Source: JAJRAG01 sp050010535
Lineage (GTDB): Archaea; Thermoplasmatota; Thermoplasmata; Methanomassiliicoccales; JACIVX01
Direction: 5' to 3'
Length of the DNA: 37,807 bases
NCBI GenBank assembly: GCA_050010535.1
Contig: JBEKKT010000016.1
Span: 1 to 37,807 of the forward strand
Shown: piece by piece, positions 32,182 through 37,807 of the stretch
Layout of the letters: the number at the start of each line of letters is the position of its first letter
Numbering within the stretch: position 1 is the stretch's first letter
Translations under genes and position numbers: made by a program
The notes under the pieces: model-generated
Told to the model about the DNA's origin: nothing
The model's input: only the letters and a program-made list of their open reading frames with translations
Databases searched by the model: none

Positions 32182-34026
32182 ATGATTAGGACCCACGATT
32201 GCGGAGCCATTCGAGCGGAGGACCTTGGCGAGCGCGTGACCGTTGCTGGCTGGGTGCGTTTCTCTCGAGACCACGGGGGAGTCTTGTTCTTCGACCTCGC
32301 GGATTGTCACGGTACGACTCAATTAGTGTTTGATCAAGAGGCGATGAATGACGGTACCGACGTCAAGAGACTGGAGAAAGTCTTGAAGACCTTCGGAAGA
32401 GAGTCGGTCGTAGAGGCCACTGGCGTGGTGAGAGAGAGAGTGCCAGGGACCGAGGACCCAAGGAATCCCACGGGCAAGGTCGAGGTGCTCATCGAGACGG
32501 CAAGATTGCTCAACCCGTCGAAGCAGATACCGTTTGAGGTCGCGGAGCAGAAGAACTCTCTTCTGCCTGGCGAGGACCTCCGATTGAAGTATAGATATCT
32601 TGATCTCAGAAGGCCGCAGATGATCGGCAACCTGAGGTTCCGACACCGCCTAATTTCATGCGCGAGGCAATTCCTCGATGTGCACGGCTTCTTGGAAGTG
32701 GAGACGCCTTGCCTGACGAAGAGCACTCCCGAAGGGGCAAGGGATTTTCTCGTGCCTTCAAGAACGATCCCTGGTCACTTCTATGCGCTCCCGCAGTCTC
32801 CTCAGCTATACAAGCAGTTATTGATGATCGGTGGGGTCGATAGATACTATCAGATCGCTAGATGCTTCCGGGATGAGGACTCCAGGGCGGACCGACAGCC
32901 TGAGTTCACGCAGCTCGACCTCGAGATGTCCTTCGTCGACGAGAAGGACGTGCAGAGTGTTGTTGAGGACATTCTCTTTGACGTCTGGAAGTGCGTGTTC
33001 GGTTCCGATCTCAAGACTCCCTTTCCAAGGGTGAGCTTCAAGGACGCTATCTCGAGGTACGGTTCTGATGCTCCTGACGTGAGGTTCGGTTTGGAGCTCG
33101 TGGATGTCACTGGCGTCGTCAAGGCCGCCTCTTACGAGGTCTTCAAGAAGGTTGTCGGAAAAGGCGGTGTCGTCATCTGCCTGAATCTCAAGGGTTCCCT
33201 TCTTTCGTCCTCGCTCTCCGAGGCGAGCACAGTTGGCAGGAAAGAGGTCGATCGTCTTATCGAGTGGGCGAAGGCACAGGGCATAGGAGGTCTCACCTGG
33301 ATGCGGGTAACGAAGGAAGGATTGAGATCGAACATAATCAAGTATTTCTCAGCTGATGTCCGGGCTAGGTTGACGGAAGTGATGGGGGCCGAGTTTGGTG
33401 ACCTGCTACTGTTCCTCGGAGGCTTCGAGGCGCAGACACGGAGAGCGGCTGGAGCTTTGCGGATCAAACTGGCGAAGGACATCGGCCTGATAAACGGGAA
33501 GGGACATCAGTTCGTGTGGGTCGTCGACTGCCCCATATTCAAGAAGGATCCCGTTACGGGACAATTGGAGCCGTTCCACCATCCCTTCGTCCGACCTACG
33601 AAAGGCGACATCGACCCGGACGAGGACATGTCCGAGATCGGCGGGCTATCCTACGACCTTTGCTTGGATGGCGTGGAGATCGGTAGCGGATCGGTGAGGA
33701 TACATGATCCGGAAGTACAGCGCAAGGTGTTCAAGCTCCTGGGCATGTCCGACGAGGAGATTGATGGCAAGTTCTCATTCTTCCTTGAGGCGCTCGGATA
33801 CGGAGCGCCTCCTCACGGCGGTATAGCGCTCGGACTCGACCGACTAGTCTCGATGTTGCTGGGATGCGAGAGCATCAGGGAGGTCATCGCGTTCCCGAAG
33901 AACAAGCGGTTCCAATCGTTGCTGGACGGTTCTCCCGCGAAGGTTGAGGATTCGAAGCTGTCCGAGCTGCAGTTGCTCTCGCTTGCGGAAGACGAGCCGG
34001 ATGAGAATGGCAGCGAATCGAGCTAG
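32182..34026 (+). CDS. aspS: Aspartyl-tRNA synthetase, bacterial type, probably non-discriminating
   Basis: Class II synthetase, 614 residues, far longer than the roughly 430-residue archaeal enzyme. It carries the bacterial GAD insert (about residues 285-420, PDVRFGLELVDVTGVV to TWMRVTKEG) between motif 2 (RCFRDEDSRADRQPEFTQ) and motif 3 (GIALGLDRL). The anticodon-binding OB fold reads SRDHGGVLF with His31, the residue linked to tRNA-Asn acceptance in P. aeruginosa AspRS; discriminating E. coli AspRS has Leu there. The gatCAB operon converges on it, as expected for indirect Asn-tRNA synthesis. The TTTAATATGG element near 32122-32131 is a likely promoter. Probably acquired from bacteria. Confidence 0.93.
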   Translation: MIRTHDCGAIRAEDLGERVTVAGWVRFSRDHGGVLFFDLADCHGTTQLVFDQEAMNDGTDVKRLEKVLKTFGRESVVEATGVVRERVPGTEDPRNPTGKVEVLIETARLLNPSKQIPFEVAEQKNSLLPGEDLRLKYRYLDLRRPQMIGNLRFRHRLISCARQFLDVHGFLEVETPCLTKSTPEGARDFLVPSRTIPGHFYALPQSPQLYKQLLMIGGVDRYYQIARCFRDEDSRADRQPEFTQLDLEMSFVDEKDVQSVVEDILFDVWKCVFGSDLKTPFPRVSFKDAISRYGSDAPDVRFGLELVDVTGVVKAASYEVFKKVVGKGGVVICLNLKGSLLSSSLSEASTVGRKEVDRLIEWAKAQGIGGLTWMRVTKEGLRSNIIKYFSADVRARLTEVMGAEFGDLLLFLGGFEAQTRRAAGALRIKLAKDIGLINGKGHQFVWVVDCPIFKKDPVTGQLEPFHHPFVRPTKGDIDPDEDMSEIGGLSYDLCLDGVEIGSGSVRIHDPEVQRKVFKLLGMSDEEIDGKFSFFLEALGYGAPPHGGIALGLDRLVSMLLGCESIREVIAFPKNKRFQSLLDGSPAKVEDSKLSELQLLSLAEDEPDENGSESS

Positions 34027-35390
34027 TTTGACTTCTCCTTTAGCCTTTTCTCGATCTCTTTGTTCACCACTTCGACGATCTCACCAGATCCGTACTTCCC
34101 CTTTGTTTGTCTTATGATCTGACCGATGACGAAGTTGGCGGCCCTCTTGTTGGTCCTGAAATCCGAAAGGACTTCAGGATTCTCGTCTATGCAAGCGTTG
34201 ACGAGTTCCCCGAGCTCCCCTTTTTCTTCTCCTTCATGGATGTCCTTCACACCCTCACCCTTCTGGAGACCATCGATTCTCCTTCTCGCCTCGCTGTCGG
34301 TGATCTTCCCAATGACAACTGCCTGCAAGATTCCCTCGATTTCACGCAGCAACCGCTCGTCCATTCTCTTCTCGAGGACGTTCCAATTCGAAGACAGCGG
34401 TCCCAGAATCCAAGTCGCGACGGCCTCCGACGGCAGACTCGTGCACAACCGTTCGAATAGGTCTGCAAGACCGCTTGAGGTCATCACGATCTGTCTCGCG
34501 GTCACTCGGTCCAGTGTGTACTCCGATCCTATTCTCTTTGCCCTCCTGAGAGGAGTCTCGGGAATCTGTGTGTTCTCTGTCATCTCGGCGACGTTGAAGA
34601 TGCCAAGGTCCGGTTCGGCGATGTATCCATAGTCCTCCTCGGACTCCTTCCCCCTCGCGGAGATCGTCACCTTTCTTTCCTCGTCGAAATGACGCGTTTC
34701 CCTCGCGATCTTCTTCCCCGCCTTAAGCATCTTTGTCTGCCTGGAAGCTTCGAAGCTCAGCGCCCTCTCCAGATTCTTAAGGCCCAGGATGTTCTTTATC
34801 TCCACCCGCTCGTCTCCAATGGATATGTTCGCGTCGACCCTCACGGTCTGCTCGTCCTTCTCTGATAGGCCAACAAGGTAGCGAAGTTCGATCAGTATAT
34901 CGGCCATGAAATCCCTGGCTTCCGTGGGGGAGGCGATGTCCGGAGCGGTCACTATTTCGACGAGGGGTATTCCGCTCCGGTTGTAGTCTATTAATGAGAC
35001 CTCTTCTCCAGACTTCCCAACGCGCTTGATCCTGCCCGGATCCTCTTCGAGGTGCACTCTTGTTATTCTGACGACTTTGCCGTTCAAAGAGAACCTACCG
35101 TCCACGCCGAGGGGGGATTCGTATTGCGTTATCTGGAAGTTCTTTGGCAGGTCCGGATAGAAGTAGGTCTTCCTGGAGAACCATGTTGTATCGGCAATCC
35201 TGCATCCGAGGAACTTGGAGACTCGGATGCCCATCTCCAGAGCCCTGCGGTTCAGTCTAGGTCTGGAGCCGGGGAATCCGAGGCAGGTCGGGCAGACAGA
35301 TGTGTTTGGCCCATCGCCGGAAGTGCTGCAGGAACAGAAGAGCTTCGAGGCGGTCGGCAGCTGGAGATGTATCTCAAGACCGATCTTCAC
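34023..35390 (-). CDS. gatB: Asp-tRNA(Asn)/Glu-tRNA(Gln) amidotransferase subunit B
   Basis: The kinase/tRNA-binding subunit of GatCAB. IGLEIHLQL at the N-terminus, cysteines around CSCS...CPTCLGFPG, YPDLPKNFQITQY and the tail domain (YqeY-like, residues about 330-455) are all there. The frame extends to 35435, but GTG 35390 is preferred: GGAGG lies 7 bases before it and it overlaps the gatA stop (GTGA). The stop TAG shares CTAG with the aspS stop on the other strand. Last gene of gatC-A-B. Confidence 0.95.
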   Translation of the reverse strand: MKIGLEIHLQLPTASKLFCSCSTSGDGPNTSVCPTCLGFPGSRPRLNRRALEMGIRVSKFLGCRIADTTWFSRKTYFYPDLPKNFQITQYESPLGVDGRFSLNGKVVRITRVHLEEDPGRIKRVGKSGEEVSLIDYNRSGIPLVEIVTAPDIASPTEARDFMADILIELRYLVGLSEKDEQTVRVDANISIGDERVEIKNILGLKNLERALSFEASRQTKMLKAGKKIARETRHFDEERKVTISARGKESEEDYGYIAEPDLGIFNVAEMTENTQIPETPLRRAKRIGSEYTLDRVTARQIVMTSSGLADLFERLCTSLPSEAVATWILGPLSSNWNVLEKRMDERLLREIEGILQAVVIGKITDSEARRRIDGLQKGEGVKDIHEGEEKGELGELVNACIDENPEVLSDFRTNKRAANFVIGQIIRQTKGKYGSGEIVEVVNKEIEKRLKEKSN

Positions 35391-36718
35391 ATGATTGCCT
35401 CCGGGAACCGGTATTGGAAGGTGCTCTCCCAACAATCGGCAGCACCTAGTAGGACCCCTTCAGCCCAGTGCTTTGCCACGAGCTGCATGCCGATCGGCAT
35501 TGAATCAGCATACCCGCAAGGGACGGAGATGTGAGGAAGACCTGCCAGATTCGGTGGAACTGTCAGGAAGTCCGCTCGGTACATATCGATCGGCCTCATC
35601 CTTTCTATCTCGGTGAATCGGGGTGAGACGAACGGCATCGTCGGCGTCGCGATGAGCGTGTGGTCCTTGAGAGCCCTATCATAATCCTTCATAACAGTCT
35701 GCCTGACGGCGAGGGCCTTGAGATAGTATCTGTTCCTGAAACCGACCATTCTCGAATATGTCCCGAGTAGGATCCTTCTCTTCGCTTCCTTGCCGAAATG
35801 CTCGGACCTGACCTTTGAGAAGAAATCGTCGAAATGCAAGGTGACGTCGCCCCCCCTCGCGCCGAACCTCATACCGCAATATCTAGCGAGGTTTGTGGAC
35901 GCCTCGGAGGTCGCGAGGACGTAGTAGGCTGGTAGAGCGAACTTCATCGAAGGGATACTGACTTCTTTGACCTTGACGGACATACACTCCTTGAGGATGC
36001 TGAGCGCTTCACCGAAGGCGATTCTCACATCGGAATGAATGTTCTCCATCGCCTCCTTTGGTACTGCGATTGATTCGATCTTGACGGGATTGAAGCCGAG
36101 CTCCGACTGTGAGCAGGAGGTCGGATCCATAGGGTCCGGACCGGCTATAATCGGCAGGTACCTCTTCAAGGTCGACGAGGAACGTGCAAACATCCCGACT
36201 TTGTCGAGTGAGTTGCCGTAGTCCACGAGGCCGTACCTCGACACCCTTCCGTAAGTGGGAGTGAGTCCTACGACACCGCAGAACGAGGCGGGACAGGATA
36301 TTGATCCGCCCGTCGAAACACCCAGTGCAACGTGCCCGTCCAGAAAACAGGCCGCGGCCGCAGCACCACCGCTCGACCCCCCACAGCTCCTGTCGGGATC
36401 GAAGGGGTTTCTCGGAACGCCGTGGCCCGAGTTGGTGCCGAAGGTTCCGAATCCGAACTCGTCCATGTTTGTCTTCCCGACGAGTAGCCCTCCAGCCTGC
36501 CTCATCCTTCTAACGGGCGTGGCGTCAAACGGCGGACGATAACCCTCGAGTATTTTGGACCCCGCTCTCGTCTGGAAATCGCTCGTGCACAGGTTATCCT
36601 TTGCGGAGAAGTGAAACTCGAAGGAGGGATCGGAAGGCACCTCATCGATCAGCTCGGAGAAGATGACATGTTTCTTGTTGAGATGCTTCAGTCTATCGAG
36701 GAAGGCGGCATTTATCAA
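35387..36718 (-). CDS. gatA: Asp-tRNA(Asn)/Glu-tRNA(Gln) amidotransferase subunit A
   Basis: The amidase that releases ammonia from glutamine. The catalytic Ser-cisSer-Lys triad is visible: Lys40 in FSAKDNL, Ser115 in CGGSSGG and Ser139 in STGGSISCPASF. The usual DTGGSIR reads STGGSIS, two substitutions near the nucleophile. 443 residues with a short N-terminus, common in archaea. It starts at TTG, overlapping the gatC stop (TTGA), and ends in a 4-base overlap with gatB, so all three are coupled. Confidence 0.94.
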   Translation of the reverse strand: MINAAFLDRLKHLNKKHVIFSELIDEVPSDPSFEFHFSAKDNLCTSDFQTRAGSKILEGYRPPFDATPVRRMRQAGGLLVGKTNMDEFGFGTFGTNSGHGVPRNPFDPDRSCGGSSGGAAAAACFLDGHVALGVSTGGSISCPASFCGVVGLTPTYGRVSRYGLVDYGNSLDKVGMFARSSSTLKRYLPIIAGPDPMDPTSCSQSELGFNPVKIESIAVPKEAMENIHSDVRIAFGEALSILKECMSVKVKEVSIPSMKFALPAYYVLATSEASTNLARYCGMRFGARGGDVTLHFDDFFSKVRSEHFGKEAKRRILLGTYSRMVGFRNRYYLKALAVRQTVMKDYDRALKDHTLIATPTMPFVSPRFTEIERMRPIDMYRADFLTVPPNLAGLPHISVPCGYADSMPIGMQLVAKHWAEGVLLGAADCWESTFQYRFPEAIM

Positions 36719-36987
36719 ATCAGTCTTGGCCCCCTTACCCAGTCTTCGTAAGTATCCATCATCTTTGTCAGCAGCTCCGGCTCGATATCTTGCCCTGCCG
36801 AGTCTTCACGGAGCACGTCTTGAATCTTGACGGGATTGAAGTCATACTCATCCGCTCCCGAAGCCTCGTCGAGCATCGAGAAGTACTCCAATACCTCTTC
36901 CAGATCCTTAGCGAATTCCTTGATCTCGGCCTCGGTCAGCTCTAGCCTTGCTACTCTTGCCACCTTCTCGACAATCTCGGATTCCAT
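36715..36987 (-). CDS. gatC: Asp-tRNA(Asn)/Glu-tRNA(Gln) amidotransferase subunit C
   Basis: 90 residues that wrap around the GatA-GatB interface. EKVARVARLELTEAEIKEFA at the N-terminus and FNPVKIQDVLREDSAG toward the C-terminus are family-typical. The open frame runs upstream to 37206, but ATG 36987 preceded by GGGAG gives the usual size. First gene of gatCAB; a TATA-like CAATAATCATAG on the minus strand lies about 65-75 bases upstream. Confidence 0.93.
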   Translation of the reverse strand: MESEIVEKVARVARLELTEAEIKEFAKDLEEVLEYFSMLDEASGADEYDFNPVKIQDVLREDSAGQDIEPELLTKMMDTYEDWVRGPRLI

Positions 36988-37163
36988 GATCTCCCACTTC
37001 CGACAGTAAGCGTCGCCTTGTCCGGCAGGGCTCGGACCCGTCCGGACCTTGTCTATGATTATTGGCAGTATCCGTGCAATCCTTATCAATTTTTGGAAAA
37101 TCGTCAGGAGGAGGTGCTTGCTTCGACATTTGGAATACTGGAGGAAAATGTTTATCTCTATGT

Positions 37164-37177
37164 CCGAGTTTACTCGG
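37164..37177 (+). promoter_or_regulatory. Palindrome CCGAGT-TT-ACTCGG in the TPR gene promoter
   Basis: Perfect 6-bp arms, eight bases after a TTTATC TATA element (37151-37156) and 13 bases before ATG 37190. The transcription start should fall at its downstream edge, as for a repressor site. Confidence 0.5.
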
Positions 37178-37189
37178 AATGGTGCGTTG

Positions 37190-37681
37190 ATGGAAGAGCC
37201 CGACAAGCTAGTGAAACAGGGATTTCGACTTCTGAGTGAGGGAGATTACTCTCAGGCGCTTTCCAGGTTCGACAAGGCTATCAAAGTGGATCCGAAGAAT
37301 TCAGAGGCATACTTCGGCAAGGCCGAGGCAGGCATGCTCGTGCCGAAGGTCGGCGTGGAAGAGGTCCTTGCACTGTACAAGAGGGCCGTTGAGCTGGACC
37401 CGAAGAATCCCTACTACCTTACGTCCATGGGTGCGTTCTGCATCGACATCGGGCGATTCAACGAGGCTGAAGCCGCGTATAACAAAGCAGCCGAGCTCGA
37501 TCCGGAGAATGCGCAATACTACTACTCGGAGTTCGGTGTGGAGTACTCTAAGAAGGCCCCCGAAGCAATGGAGCAGTTTCTAGATGACAATACGAGAGAA
37601 ATCATCGCGAGGAAGGCTTTGAAATACGTTTTGAAGTCCATCGGACTCGACGAGGAGAAAGCGAAGAGACTGCTGGTCTGA
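37190..37681 (+). CDS. TPR-repeat protein
   Basis: 163 residues. Three tetratricopeptide repeats are readable from about residue 5: KLVKQGFRLLSEGDYSQALS..., then ...LALYKRAVELDPKNPYYL, then GRFNEAEAAYNKAAELDPEN. A helical C-terminal tail follows. It is a protein-interaction scaffold with no enzymatic domain. The open frame begins at 37049, but the TATA box at 37151-37156 and palindrome make ATG 37190 the likely start. Divergent from gatC. Confidence 0.85.
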   Translation: MEEPDKLVKQGFRLLSEGDYSQALSRFDKAIKVDPKNSEAYFGKAEAGMLVPKVGVEEVLALYKRAVELDPKNPYYLTSMGAFCIDIGRFNEAEAAYNKAAELDPENAQYYYSEFGVEYSKKAPEAMEQFLDDNTREIIARKALKYVLKSIGLDEEKAKRLLV

Positions 37682-37807
37682 GCTGACTCTCAGTCGGAAT
37701 CTAGTGCTTAAGCCAGGGGCGGTCGTCTCAATGGTGTAAGTGTCGACGGGAAGATACTCGATGCGATACTCACCGTACCCGTTTGTGGGCGCCGAGCGCG
37801 TGAATCC
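37580..37807 (-). CDS. Partial protein with carboxypeptidase-regulatory-like end
   Basis: A frame open at the window edge, ending at TAG 37580-37582. The visible part reads GYGEYRIEYLPVDTYTIETT, which resembles the last strands of a CarboxypepD_reg/Cna-B type beta sandwich found in surface proteins. The last 34 or so codons overlap the TPR gene on the other strand and look unlike coding sequence, so the true end may differ. Confidence 0.35.
   Translation of the reverse strand, partial: GFTRSAPTNGYGEYRIEYLPVDTYTIETTAPGLSTRFRLRVSSDQQSLRFLLVESDGLQNVFQSLPRDDFSRIVI

Noticed and set aside
1..37807. CRISPR array, IS element, prophage or integrated plasmid
   Set aside because: No regularly spaced repeats, transposase, integrase or phage genes are visible; gene content is mostly housekeeping.

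Overview
The window looks like a chromosomal segment of an archaeon, most likely a euryarchaeote of the Thermoplasmatota or a relative. The pointers are topoisomerase VI (both subunits), class I lysyl-tRNA synthetase, a Sec61-beta-like SecG, alpha-NAC, an archaeal 2-oxoacid:ferredoxin oxidoreductase (gamma-delta-alpha-beta), Lrp-type regulation, TATA boxes about 25-35 bases ahead of starts, and a tRNA-Asp gene with a bulge-helix-bulge intron. The lineage is inferred from gene content; no rRNA is present. There are no IS elements, prophage or CRISPR arrays.

Layout. 0-3.5 kb: a small zinc-ribbon protein, an unknown protein, a 4-hydroxybutyryl-CoA dehydratase divergent from a cupin, and a 54-residue SecG. 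3.6-9.5 kb: lysS, then top6B-top6A on the other strand, preceded by a membrane zinc-ribbon protein. 9.6-14.3 kb: carbamate kinase, a DRG-type GTPase, a PLP trans-sulfuration enzyme and hisS. 14.5-15.4 kb: panD-rnhA, overlapping, on the minus strand. 15.4-18.4 kb: a cobalamin/siderophore-type ABC importer whose binding-protein gene carries two frameshifts. 18.5-20.4 kb: two small unknown genes, the intron-bearing tRNA-Asp, and a CBS-CBS-ParB protein. 20.4-26.2 kb: ppsA (PEP synthase) divergent from porGDAB, with a 450-base hairpin-rich region between them. 26.3-31.9 kb: a radical SAM protein, a decayed methyltransferase, NAC-hypC, glnA, an AlaX-type editing protein and an Lrp regulator. 32.2-37.0 kb: a bacterial-type aspS converging on gatCAB. 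37.2 kb to the end: a TPR protein and the tail of a partial gene.

How the genes work together. POR and PEP synthase link acetyl-CoA, pyruvate and PEP for gluconeogenic or peptide-fermenting metabolism, and glnA assimilates ammonia. AspRS has the bacterial architecture (GAD insert) and a histidine at position 31, the residue tied to relaxed tRNA-Asn recognition in Pseudomonas aeruginosa AspRS. Together with the adjacent gatCAB this suggests indirect Asn-tRNA synthesis.

The least ordinary items are this bacterial-type AspRS/GatCAB module, the tRNA-Asp with C at T-loop position 55, a methyltransferase frame interrupted by three amber codons, single-base frameshifts clustered between 15.7 and 19.0 kb, a bacterial-type PanD in an archaeon, and several palindromic or repeated promoter elements (ppsA-por, glnA, aspS, NAC, TPR). 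I found no clear candidate for a wholly new multi-gene system.
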